The notes below the pieces were generated by a model. That model was not told where the DNA came from. It ran no database searches and saw only the letters and a program-made list of their open reading frames with translations. Position numbers and translations under genes: made by a program. A stretch of 64,000 nucleotides of DNA, taken from contig SCPD01000002.1 in assembly GCA_005502925.1 (NCBI GenBank), forward strand, positions 124,001-188,000, given 5' to 3'. Of this stretch, positions 55,835-64,000 are shown piece after piece. The first letter of the stretch is position 1; the number at the start of each line of letters is the position of its first letter. The DNA is from Rhizobiales bacterium Y(2018) (GTDB lineage: Bacteria; Pseudomonadota; Alphaproteobacteria; Rhizobiales; Aestuariivirgaceae).

Positions 55835-58111
55835 TCAACGATTGATGTCGTAAGCCGCGATCGCCGCCAGATTGACGATTTCGGTCGCCGTCGCCGACAT
55901 GGACGCAATCTGCACCGGCTTGTCGAGACCGGTGAGAAGCGGTCCCACCACCGTGACGCCGCCCAGCTGTTGCAGCATCTTGGTCGAGATCGAGGCCGAA
56001 TGCGCCGCCGGCATGACGAGCACATTGGCGGGTCCGGTGAGGCGGCAGAACGGATAGAGCGCCATCGCCTCGCGTGACAGCGCGACATCGGCGCCCATCT
56101 CGCCGTCATATTCGAAATCGACATTGCGCTTGTCGAGGATGGTCACCGCCTTGCGCACATATTCGGAGCGTTCGCCCTTCGGATAGCCGAAGGTCGAATA
56201 GGACAGGAACGCCACCTTGGGCTCGTAGCCGAAGCGGCGCGCCACGCCCGCCGCCTCCTGCGCGATATCGGCGAGCTCTTCGGCCGACGGCAGCTCGTGG
56301 ATCGAGGTGTCGGCGATGAACACGGTGCGCCCGCGCACCAGCGCCATGGAGACGCCGATCGGCTGATGGCCCGGCCGGTTGTCGATGGCACGCCTCACAT
56401 TGTCGAGGGCGACCGAGAAGTTGCGCGTGAGGCCGGTCACCACCGCGTCGGCGTCGTTGAGCGCCAGCATGCAGGCGGCGAAGACATTGCGGTCGTTGTT
56501 GACGAGGCGCTGGCAGTCGCGGAACAGGAAGCCGTTGCGCTGCAGCCTTTCATAGAGGTAGTTGGCATAATCGACATTGCGCGCCGAGAGCTTGGCATTG
56601 GTGATCTCGACATTGTCGGCCAGCTCGACGGCGCTGATCTTCAACGCCTCCTCGATCTGCGCCTCGCGTCCGACCAGGATCGCCTTGCCGAGGCCGTTAT
56701 TGGCGAAGCTGTTGGCGGCGCGGATCATCCGGTCTTCCTCGCCTTCGGCGAAGACGACGCGCTTCGGGTTGGAGCGCACGCTTTCGAAGATGTTCTGCAG
56801 CGTGCCGGCGATCGGGTTGAGGCGGGCGGAGAGCTCACCCGCATAGGCATCGAGATCGGCGATGGCTTTGCGGGCCACGCCGGATTCCATCGCGGCGCGG
56901 GCAACGGCCACCGGAATGCGCGAGATGAGACGCGGATCGAAAGGCACCGGGATGAGATAGCCGGGGCCGAACTGCATCCGCGACCCGTGATAGGCGGCGG
57001 CGACTTCGTCCGGCACTTCTTCACGCGCCAGGGCCGCCAGCGCCTCGGCGGCGGCGATCTTCATCTGATCGTTGATGGTGCGGGCGCGCACATCGAGGGC
57101 GCCGCGGAAGATATAGGGGAATCCTAAGACATTGTTGACCTGGTTGGGATAATCGGAACGCCCCGTCGCCATGATGGCGTCATCCCTCACCTTGGAAACT
57201 TCTTCCGGGGTGATTTCGGGATCGGGATTGGCCATGGCGAAGATGATCGGGTTCTTCGCCATGCTCTTGACCATGGCGGGCGTCAGCGCGCCGGCGGCGG
57301 AGAGGCCGAAGAACACATCGGCTCCTTCCATCGCCTCGGCGAGCGTGCGCGCCTTGGTCTCGATCGCATGCGCCGATTTCCACTGGTTCATACCTTCGGT
57401 GCGGCCCTTGTAGACCACGCCCTTGGAGTCCGCGAGAATGACATTCTGCGGCGGCACGCCCATGGATTTGATGAGCTCGATGCAGGCGATGGCGGCGGCG
57501 CCGGCGCCATTGCAGACGAGCTTGAATTTCTTGATGTCGCGCTTGGTGATGGCGAGCGCATTGATGAGGGCCGCGGCCGAGATGATGGCCGTGCCATGCT
57601 GGTCGTCATGGAATACCGGGATGTCCATGAGTTCGCGCAGCCGCTGCTCGATGATGAAGCACTCGGGCGCCTTGATGTCCTCGAGATTGATGCCGCCGAA
57701 GGTGGGGCCGAGATAACGCACCGCGCCGATGAATTCATCGACATCCTTGGTGTCGACCTCGAGATCGATCGAATCGACGTCGGCGAAGCGCTTGAACAGC
57801 ACCGCCTTGCCTTCCATGACCGGCTTCGCGGCCAAGGCGCCCAGGTCACCCAGGCCCAGAATAGCGGTGCCGTTGGTGATGACGGCGACGAAATTGCCTT
57901 TCGCCGTATAGTCATAGGCGGTGTCGGGGTCTTCGGCGATCTTACGGACGGGTACGGCGACGCCGGGGCTGTAGGCCAGCGACAGATCACGCTGCGTCGC
58001 CATCGGCTTGGTCGGATTGATTTCCAGTTTTCCCGGTTTGCCGCGCTGGTGGAAGAGCAGCGCCTCCTGTTCGGTAAAGCTCGGCCGGGCCGCCCGTTTA
58101 TCAGTACTCAT
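55835..58111 (-). CDS. maeB: NADP-dependent malic enzyme with C-terminal phosphotransacetylase-like domain
   Basis: This 758-aa chimeric enzyme decarboxylates malate to pyruvate with NADP. The malic enzyme part (about residues 1-430) includes [34 protein letters not shown] and [15 protein letters not shown]. The remaining 320 residues are phosphotransacetylase-like ([25 protein letters not shown]) and in other MaeB proteins act as an allosteric domain for acetyl-CoA. Length is normal for rhizobial MaeB/Tme. It is divergent from mutS. Confidence 0.95.
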   Translation of the reverse strand: MSTDKRAARPSFTEQEALLFHQRGKPGKLEINPTKPMATQRDLSLAYSPGVAVPVRKIAEDPDTAYDYTAKGNFVAVITNGTAILGLGDLGALAAKPVMEGKAVLFKRFADVDSIDLEVDTKDVDEFIGAVRYLGPTFGGINLEDIKAPECFIIEQRLRELMDIPVFHDDQHGTAIISAAALINALAITKRDIKKFKLVCNGAGAAAIACIELIKSMGVPPQNVILADSKGVVYKGRTEGMNQWKSAHAIETKARTLAEAMEGADVFFGLSAAGALTPAMVKSMAKNPIIFAMANPDPEITPEEVSKVRDDAIMATGRSDYPNQVNNVLGFPYIFRGALDVRARTINDQMKIAAAEALAALAREEVPDEVAAAYHGSRMQFGPGYLIPVPFDPRLISRIPVAVARAAMESGVARKAIADLDAYAGELSARLNPIAGTLQNIFESVRSNPKRVVFAEGEEDRMIRAANSFANNGLGKAILVGREAQIEEALKISAVELADNVEITNAKLSARNVDYANYLYERLQRNGFLFRDCQRLVNNDRNVFAACMLALNDADAVVTGLTRNFSVALDNVRRAIDNRPGHQPIGVSMALVRGRTVFIADTSIHELPSAEELADIAQEAAGVARRFGYEPKVAFLSYSTFGYPKGERSEYVRKAVTILDKRNVDFEYDGEMGADVALSREAMALYPFCRLTGPANVLVMPAAHSASISTKMLQQLGGVTVVGPLLTGLDKPVQIASMSATATEIVNLAAIAAYDINR

Positions 58112-58194
58112 AATTTCCCCATGGAGCCCTACCCATAGCGGTCGGAATAACCCCGGGGATCAAAGGCTCAGCTAGACTGTTCTTAATCTTCAGC

Positions 58195-58238
58195 GCGTGA
58201 TCGGACGGAAAACCGGTATCCACTTTTCCTGATCACGC
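58195..58238. repeat. 44-bp palindromic repeat, copy 1 (upstream of mutS)
   Basis: Terminal 8-bp inverted repeats GCGTGATC (58195-58202) and GATCACGC (58231-58238) flank GGACGGAAAACCGG and TATCCACTTTTCCT. The same element lies in inverted orientation at 63786-63833, after glnD. It resembles a common rhizobial intergenic repeat. The rest of the maeB-mutS gap (58112-58343) shows only a short CGGGCA/TGCCCG hairpin. Confidence 0.8.
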
Positions 58239-58343
58239 ACCGGTGCCGGAAAGCGTCTCCCCAGCATCCGGGCAGACAGTAAAGGCAGCTTTGCCCGATC
58301 TCAAGGTCATTGATTCCGCCGCGATCTGTCGTATCAAGGCGCG

Positions 58344-61046
58344 ATGAACGACATGAACGCGCCCAGGGATGCTGTCGCCGCCACCCCGATGATGGCCCAG
58401 TATCTCGAGATCAAGGCCGCCAATCCCGGCAGCCTGCTCTTTTATCGCATGGGTGATTTCTATGAATTGTTCTTTACCGACGCGGAAGCCGCTTCGCAGA
58501 CCTTAGGCATTGCGCTGACCAAGCGCGGCCGCCATCAGGGCGAGGAAATCCCGATGTGCGGCGTGCCGGTGCATTCGGCCGACCAGTATCTGGAGCGCCT
58601 GATCCGCGCCGGCCACCGCGTTGCCATCTGCGAACAGATGGAAGATCCGGCCGAGGCCAAGAAGCGCGGTTCGAAATCGGTCGTCCGCCGCGACGTCATC
58701 CGTCTGATCACCCCTGGCACCTTGACCGAGGATTCGCTCCTCAAAAGCGCCAAGAACAACTTCATCGCCGCGCTTTCCCGCATCAAGGCCGATGAGAGCC
58801 TGGCGCTCGCTTATGCCGATATTTCATCGGGCGAATTCGTCGTTTTGCCGGTCTCGGCCGACCGCCTCGCCGCCGATCTCGCCGGTCTCGAGCCGGGCGA
58901 GATCATTCACCCCGATACCATGGGCGAAGCCGGGCTCGACGCCCAGCTCGAGGCGACGGGCTCAGCCCTCACCCCGCTGCCGGCCAGCCGTTTCGACAGC
59001 ACCGAAGCCGAGCGGCGCCTCAAGACGCATTTCGGCGTTTCGGCCTTGGACGGCTTCGGCGCCTTTACGCGCGCGGAAGTCTCGGCCCTCGGCACGCTTC
59101 TCGATTATGTGCTCCTCACCCAGGTCGGCCGCGCGCCGGCTCTGCGTCCGCCCCGGCGCGAGGAGCCCGCGGGCCAGATGATCATTGATCAAGCCACCCG
59201 CAGCAATCTGGAGCTGACGAAGAGCCAGAGCGGCGAGACGGGCACGAGCCTGCTGGCGATATTGGACCGCACCGTCACCGCGGCGGGGGCGCGGCTTCTG
59301 GCGCGCCGGCTGGCATCGCCTTTGACCGATCCCGACGTGATCGCGCGGCGGCTCGATTCGGTCGGTTATTTCGTCGAGGCGCGCGACCTGCGCGAGCAAT
59401 TGCGCAAGAGCTTGCGCCAGTTTCCCGATATCGAACGCTCCTTGTCGCGTCTCTTCCTCGGCCGCGGCGGGCCGCGCGATCTGGCGGCGATCCGCGACGG
59501 GCTCCAGGCTGGCACGGAACTGAACGAGGGATTGGGCCGCCCGCAGGGATTCGCCTCGCTCGCGGCCGAGCTCGCCCAGGCGCAAGCCGTCCTCGCCGAT
59601 CCGCCGGCGTCACTCCTTGCCGATCTCGCCGCCGTGCTGGGCGATGAGCTGCCGCTTTATGCGCGTGACGGCGGCTTCGTGCGCCAGGGCTTCTCCAAGG
59701 AGCTCGACGATCACCGCCAGCTGCGCGACGACACCAAGAAGGTCATCGCGCAATTGCAGGCTGACTATGCCGCGGAGACTGGCGTCAAGTCGCTGAAGAT
59801 CCGCCATAACAATGTGCTGGGTTATTTCATCGAGGTCACCGCGCAGAATGCGCCGCAGCTGCAGGCCGCACCTCACAACGCAAAGTTCTTCCACCGCCAG
59901 ACGATCGCCAGCGCCGTACGCTTCGTCACCCAGGAATTGTCCTCGCTCGAGGAGCGGATCGCGTCTGCCGCCAATCGCGCGCTGGCGCTGGAGCTCGAGA
60001 TCTTCGAGCGGCTCAACGAGGCGACCAAGGATGAGGCGCGCCGGCTTGCCGCCATTGCCGAGGCCGTAGCGCTCGTTGATGTAGCGGCGGGTCTCGCCGA
60101 ATTGAGCGCCAGGCGAAATTATGTGCGCCCTGTCGTCGACCGTTCCTTGCGCGTCGAGATCGAGCAGGGCCGTCATCCGGTGGTCGAGGCGATGCTGGCC
60201 CAGAAGGACGCCGCAGCATTTGTCGCCAATGATTGCCGCCTCGCCGGCGATGACAAGCGCATCTGGCTGCTCACCGGTCCGAACATGGCCGGTAAATCGA
60301 CCTTCCTGCGCCAGAATGCGCTGATCGTGATCATGGCGCAGATGGGCTCCTTCGTGCCCGCCAAGGCGGCGCATCTCGGCATCGTCGACCGTCTGTTCAG
60401 CCGTGTTGGCGCGGCGGACGATCTGGCGCGCGGGCGTTCGACCTTCATGGTCGAGATGGTCGAAACGGCGGCGATCCTCAACCAGGCGACCGAACGCTCC
60501 TTCGTCATCCTGGACGAGATCGGGCGCGGCACCGCGACCTTCGACGGCCTCTCCATCGCCTGGGCAGCTGTCGAGCATCTGCATGAGATCAACCGGGCGC
60601 GCGCTTTGTTCGCGACACATTATCACGAGCTGACAGCATTGGCGGGCCGGCTCGGCGGTGTCGCCAATGCCACCGTCAAGGTGCGCGAATGGCAGGGCGA
60701 TGTCGTCTTCCTGCATGAGGTGACGCCCGGCGTCGCCGACCGTTCCTATGGCATTCAGGTGGCGAAGCTCGCCGGGCTTCCGCCGGCGGTCATCGCGCGC
60801 GCGTCGGAAGTGCTCACCCTTCTCGAGAAGAAGGACGAGCCCGGCGCCCATGCCGACTCGCTCTTCGCCGACCTGCCGCTCTTTTCCGCCGCGCGCCCTA
60901 AGGGAACGGCGGCGGCGCCCGCCGGGCCGAGCGATGTCGAGAAGCGGCTTGCCGACATCTCGCCCGACGAGCTGGCGCCGCGCCAGGCGCTCGATCTGCT
61001 TTATGAGCTGCGCGCTCTGCTCGCGGCCAAACGGCCGGGGCCATGA
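58344..61046 (+). CDS. mutS: DNA mismatch repair protein MutS
   Basis: This 900-aa mismatch-recognition ATPase has the mismatch-wedge motif Phe39-Tyr-Glu41 ([10 protein letters not shown]) at the N-terminus, then connector, lever and clamp domains, Walker [12 protein letters not shown] and Walker B/signature [18 protein letters not shown]. The start at 58344 has a second Met three codons later as an alternative. It overlaps glnD by 4 bases, the conserved alphaproteobacterial mutS-glnD pairing. Confidence 0.97.
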   Translation: MNDMNAPRDAVAATPMMAQYLEIKAANPGSLLFYRMGDFYELFFTDAEAASQTLGIALTKRGRHQGEEIPMCGVPVHSADQYLERLIRAGHRVAICEQMEDPAEAKKRGSKSVVRRDVIRLITPGTLTEDSLLKSAKNNFIAALSRIKADESLALAYADISSGEFVVLPVSADRLAADLAGLEPGEIIHPDTMGEAGLDAQLEATGSALTPLPASRFDSTEAERRLKTHFGVSALDGFGAFTRAEVSALGTLLDYVLLTQVGRAPALRPPRREEPAGQMIIDQATRSNLELTKSQSGETGTSLLAILDRTVTAAGARLLARRLASPLTDPDVIARRLDSVGYFVEARDLREQLRKSLRQFPDIERSLSRLFLGRGGPRDLAAIRDGLQAGTELNEGLGRPQGFASLAAELAQAQAVLADPPASLLADLAAVLGDELPLYARDGGFVRQGFSKELDDHRQLRDDTKKVIAQLQADYAAETGVKSLKIRHNNVLGYFIEVTAQNAPQLQAAPHNAKFFHRQTIASAVRFVTQELSSLEERIASAANRALALELEIFERLNEATKDEARRLAAIAEAVALVDVAAGLAELSARRNYVRPVVDRSLRVEIEQGRHPVVEAMLAQKDAAAFVANDCRLAGDDKRIWLLTGPNMAGKSTFLRQNALIVIMAQMGSFVPAKAAHLGIVDRLFSRVGAADDLARGRSTFMVEMVETAAILNQATERSFVILDEIGRGTATFDGLSIAWAAVEHLHEINRARALFATHYHELTALAGRLGGVANATVKVREWQGDVVFLHEVTPGVADRSYGIQVAKLAGLPPAVIARASEVLTLLEKKDEPGAHADSLFADLPLFSAARPKGTAAAPAGPSDVEKRLADISPDELAPRQALDLLYELRALLAAKRPGP

Positions 61047-63793
61047 CCTCAATCAAAAAGTCAGTCCCTCTCATCGATGGCACGGTTTTGCGGGCCCGGC
61101 TCGCGGAGCTTCAGCCCGGCAAGGATCTCAGGCCGCGTATCGTCGCCATCCTGAAGGAGACATTGGCCGCAGCGCGCGCCGAGGCCGAGCACCAGCTGAT
61201 GGAAGACGGCCGCGGAACGCGCTGCGCCATGCATCTCGCCCAAGCGCAGGACGAGATCATCCACGCGCTTCATGATTTTGCGGTGCGCAAGCTCTATCGT
61301 GCTTCGACTCCGTCGGGGGCGGAGAAGCTCGCTATCGTCGCGGTCGGCGGTTATGGCCGCGGCACGCTGGCGCCCGGCTCCGACATCGATCTGCTCTTTC
61401 TGCTTCCCTACAAGCAGACCGGCTGGAGCGAGAGCGTCATCGAATTCATTCTTTATGCGTTGTGGGATACACGCCTCAAGGTCGGCCACGCCACCCGCAG
61501 CGTCGATGATTGCATCAGGCTGGCGCAATCGGATTCGACCATCCTCACCTCCATTCTCGAGGCACGCTACATTTGTGGCGAGGAGTCGCTGTTCGACACG
61601 CTGAACCAGCGCTTCCGCAAGGAGATCGCCGCCAAAGGCGCCAAGGCCTTCGTCGCCAGCAAGCTCACCGAGCGCGACGAGCGTCATTTCAAGGCGGGCG
61701 AGAGCCGCTATCTTGTCGAGCCCGATGTGAAGAACGGCAAAGGCGGCCTGCGCGATCTCCATACTCTGTTCTGGATCGCCAAATTCCTGTCGGGTGCCAA
61801 TTCGACCAAGGAGCTCGCCGAGAAGGGTGTCTTCACCCGCGAGGAGCTGGCGCTGTTCGAGAAGAGCGAGGACTTTCTCTGGGCGGTGCGCTGTCACCTG
61901 CATTTCGTGGCCAAGCGCGCCGAGGACCGTCTGAGCTTCGACCGCCAGCCCGATCTCGCCGAGCGGCTGGGCTACAAGGCGCATGGCGGGCTGAAGCATG
62001 TCGAACGCTTCATGAAGCACTATTTTCTCGTCGCCAAGGATGTCGGTGACCTGACCCGCATCTTCTCGGCCTCGCTCGAGGCGCGCCAGATGAAGGCGAC
62101 ACCGGTCTTCGGCCGCGTGCTTGGCCGCTTCAGCGCCAGGCGCTCGGGCGCCATTGCCGGGGCGCCTGATTTCCGCATCGAGGCCAACCGCCTGACCGTC
62201 GTCGACGAAGAGGTGTTGATCTCGGCACCGGTCAATATGATCCGGCTCTTCGCGCTCGCCGCCGAGAAGGATCTCGAGATTCATCCCGACGCCTTGAAGG
62301 CGGTCAGGCGCAATCTGGCGCGCATCAACAAGGAGGTCTGCGCCGACGCGGAAGCCAATGCGCTGTTTCTCAAGCTCCTGACCGAATCGCGCGATCCCGA
62401 GACGGCATTGCGGCGCATGAACGAGGCGGGCGTGCTCGGCCGCTTCATCCCGGAATTCGGCAAAATCGTCGCGATGATGCAGTTCAACATGTATCATCAC
62501 TATACGGTCGACGAGCATCTGATCCGCTCGGTCGGCATCCTGGCGGCGATCGAGCGCGGCCGCTTCTCCAACGATCATCCGCTGTCGACCGAGATATTCC
62601 CCACCGTGTCGAGTAGGCGGGTGCTTTATGTCGCGGTGTTCCTGCATGACATCGCCAAGGGCCGTAAGGAAAGCCATTCGATCGCCGGCGAACGCGTGGC
62701 CAAGACCTTATGCCCGCGCCTGGGTCTGACGGCGCCCGAGACCGAGACTGTCGCCTGGCTCATCCGCTATCACCTGCTGATGAGCGAGACGGCGCAGATG
62801 CGCGATCTCAACGACTTCAAGACCATCCTCGATTTCGCCAATGTGGTGCAGTCGCCGGAGCGCCTGAAGCTCCTGCTCATCCTCACCGTCGCCGATATCC
62901 GCGCCGTCGGGCCTTCGGCCTGGAACGGCTGGAAAGGCCAGCTTCTGCGCACGCTTTATTTCGAGACCGAGCCGGTCCTGTCCGGCGGCCATACCAGCAT
63001 CTCGCGGAAAGAGCGCGTTGCCGAGGCGCAGGCGAAGTTCTTCGCCCACTATCCGGACTGGACCCCTGAGCAGAAGGCGGCCTATGCGGCGCGCCACTAC
63101 GACAATTACTGGCTCAATGTCGACACCGACAAGCAGGTGGCGCATGAGCGACTGATGGCGCGCGCCAAGATCGAGGGCGAGCCGGTCGCGACCGAGGTGA
63201 GGACCGATGAATTCACCGCCATCACCGAGCTCACCATCCATGCGCCCGATCATCCGCGTTTCCTGGCGCTGATCACCGGCGCCTGCGCCGCCGCCAATGC
63301 CAATATCGCCGGCGCCCAGATCTTCACCACCGCCGACAGCCTGGCGCTCGACACGATCCTGATCCAGCGGCAATTCGCCAATAGCGAGGATGAGGGACGG
63401 CGCGCCGAGCGCGTCGCCACTCTGGTGCGGCAGGTCCTGAAAGGCGAGGTCCGGATCAAGGACCTCATCGCCAAGGTCCAGCATCCGGAAACGCGTCTAC
63501 AGGCCTTCAAGGTGGCGCCCAGAGTCATCATCGACAACGACTCGTCGAACCGCTTCACCGTCATCGAGGTCAACGGCCTCGACCGCGTCGGTTTCCTCTA
63601 CGACCTGACGGAAGCGCTCTACCGCCTCAATCTCAATATCGGCTCGGCCCATATCACCACCTATGGCGAGCGCGTCATCGACGTCTTCTATGTGACCGAT
63701 CTCACCGGCGCCAAGATCGTGAGCGCCACCCGCCATGCCCAGATCGAACGCCAGCTTTTGGCCGTACTTGCCGACCAGAAGGTCAGCGCATGA
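61043..63793 (+). CDS. glnD: PII uridylyltransferase / uridylyl-removing enzyme
   Basis: This 916-aa nitrogen-status sensor uridylylates or deuridylylates PII proteins according to glutamine. Domains in order: nucleotidyltransferase with [17 protein letters not shown] (about residues 102-118), an HD hydrolase domain ([17 protein letters not shown]) and two C-terminal ACT domains ([18 protein letters not shown] and [20 protein letters not shown]). The stop codon lies inside a palindromic repeat (63786-63833). Length is normal. Confidence 0.97.
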   Translation: MTSIKKSVPLIDGTVLRARLAELQPGKDLRPRIVAILKETLAAARAEAEHQLMEDGRGTRCAMHLAQAQDEIIHALHDFAVRKLYRASTPSGAEKLAIVAVGGYGRGTLAPGSDIDLLFLLPYKQTGWSESVIEFILYALWDTRLKVGHATRSVDDCIRLAQSDSTILTSILEARYICGEESLFDTLNQRFRKEIAAKGAKAFVASKLTERDERHFKAGESRYLVEPDVKNGKGGLRDLHTLFWIAKFLSGANSTKELAEKGVFTREELALFEKSEDFLWAVRCHLHFVAKRAEDRLSFDRQPDLAERLGYKAHGGLKHVERFMKHYFLVAKDVGDLTRIFSASLEARQMKATPVFGRVLGRFSARRSGAIAGAPDFRIEANRLTVVDEEVLISAPVNMIRLFALAAEKDLEIHPDALKAVRRNLARINKEVCADAEANALFLKLLTESRDPETALRRMNEAGVLGRFIPEFGKIVAMMQFNMYHHYTVDEHLIRSVGILAAIERGRFSNDHPLSTEIFPTVSSRRVLYVAVFLHDIAKGRKESHSIAGERVAKTLCPRLGLTAPETETVAWLIRYHLLMSETAQMRDLNDFKTILDFANVVQSPERLKLLLILTVADIRAVGPSAWNGWKGQLLRTLYFETEPVLSGGHTSISRKERVAEAQAKFFAHYPDWTPEQKAAYAARHYDNYWLNVDTDKQVAHERLMARAKIEGEPVATEVRTDEFTAITELTIHAPDHPRFLALITGACAAANANIAGAQIFTTADSLALDTILIQRQFANSEDEGRRAERVATLVRQVLKGEVRIKDLIAKVQHPETRLQAFKVAPRVIIDNDSSNRFTVIEVNGLDRVGFLYDLTEALYRLNLNIGSAHITTYGERVIDVFYVTDLTGAKIVSATRHAQIERQLLAVLADQKVSA

Positions 63794-63833
63794 TCAGGAA
63801 AAGTGGATGCCGGTTTTCCGTCCGATCATGCGC
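63786..63833. repeat. 48-bp palindromic repeat, copy 2 (overlapping the glnD stop)
   Basis: Terminal 10-bp inverted repeats GCGCATGATC (63786-63795) and GATCATGCGC (63824-63833) enclose AGGAAAAGTGGATGCC and GGTTTTCCGTCC. It is the inverted counterpart of copy 1 at 58195-58238. The first eight bases encode the last two codons and stop of glnD, so the element sits exactly at the gene end. The remaining gap to murJ holds no gene. Confidence 0.8.
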
Positions 63834-63880
63834 TAGCTAAGTGTCTTGTGGGAATCCCTGTAGGCAAATAGAACCTCTCT

Positions 63881-64000
63881 ATGTCCCTCTTCAAATCGGC
63901 AGCGACCGTAGGCGGGCTCACTCTGGTGAGTCGCGCGGCGGGCTTCATCCGCGACATGCTGACCGCCTCGGTGCTCGGCACCGGGCCAGTGGCGCAGGCT
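63881..64000 (+). CDS. murJ: Lipid II flippase MurJ (3' end outside window)
   Basis: Only the first 40 codons are visible. They read MSLFKSAATVGGLTLVSRAAGF followed by IRDMLTASVLGTGPVAQA, the conserved N-terminus of MurJ/MviN, the membrane protein that flips peptidoglycan precursor lipid II. glnD-murJ adjacency is usual in Hyphomicrobiales. The gene runs past the end of the window. Confidence 0.93.
   Translation, partial: MSLFKSAATVGGLTLVSRAAGFIRDMLTASVLGTGPVAQA

Overview
This window is GC-rich chromosomal DNA of an alphaproteobacterium, most likely of the order Hyphomicrobiales (Rhizobiales). The evidence is gene order and family type: rpsT-dnaA-dnaN-recF-gyrB, pyrF-trpFBA-accD-folC, ubiE-ubiB-coaBC-dut, grpE/hrcA/rph/rdgB/hemW and maeB/mutS-glnD-murJ. 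It also carries an OlsB-type ornithine-lipid acyltransferase, a rhizobial-type AccD that has lost its zinc finger, GANTC (CcrM-type) sites upstream of dnaA, and several short palindromic intergenic repeats of the kind common in rhizobia. No rRNA, tRNA, CRISPR array, insertion sequence or prophage was found. The species cannot be named from the sequence alone.

Layout. 1-3.4 kb: the 3' part of a membrane-anchored class III nucleotidyl cyclase, an enoyl-CoA hydratase divergent from a TetR regulator around a shared operator, and a DUF1778/GNAT (TacA/TacT-type) toxin-antitoxin pair. 3.5-11.8 kb (minus strand): sppA, ihfB, a LapA-like membrane protein and an ornithine-cyclodeaminase-family enzyme, then pyrF-trpF-trpB-trpA-accD-folC as one tightly packed run. 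11.9-21.3 kb (minus): rpsA, gyrB-recF, dnaN, dnaA and rpsT, with a 606-base gene-free region upstream of dnaA that holds a perfect hairpin and four clustered GANTC sites. Transcription direction switches at about 22 kb.

22-34 kb: a YegD-type Hsp70 relative, a TauE/SafE permease, a second crotonase, mutM, a divergent class C beta-lactamase/AmpR-type pair, ubiE-ubiB, coaBC-dut-thiF-like, and an AT-richer orphan gene with its own strong promoter and two palindromes. 34-47 kb: the grpE/hrcA neighbourhood with a GST and a GFA-type protein between them; a zinc-starvation-type operon (aztD plus a COG0523 GTPase) behind a perfect 50-bp palindrome; rph; a VOC-RdgB fusion gene; hemW; a PBP-activator-like lipoprotein; rsmI-yraN-gshB; a small P-loop kinase; and a hydrolase.

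47-64 kb: a HigBA-type toxin-antitoxin pair, comM, three accessory genes including a minimal DnaB-like ATPase, an EamA exporter divergent from an Lrp/AsnC regulator around a 20-bp palindrome, a hybrid histidine kinase with a pseudo-receiver, olsB, maeB, mutS-glnD (flanked by inverted copies of a 44-48 bp repeat), and the start of murJ.

The backbone is housekeeping: replication initiation, translation, tryptophan, folate and fatty-acid precursors, ubiquinone and CoA synthesis, mismatch repair and nitrogen signalling. The most interesting accessory items are the palindrome-controlled zinc operon, the VOC-RdgB fusion, the regulatory architecture upstream of dnaA, the orphan palindrome-controlled gene at 33.2 kb, and the stripped-down DnaB-like ATPase with its uncharacterised neighbours.
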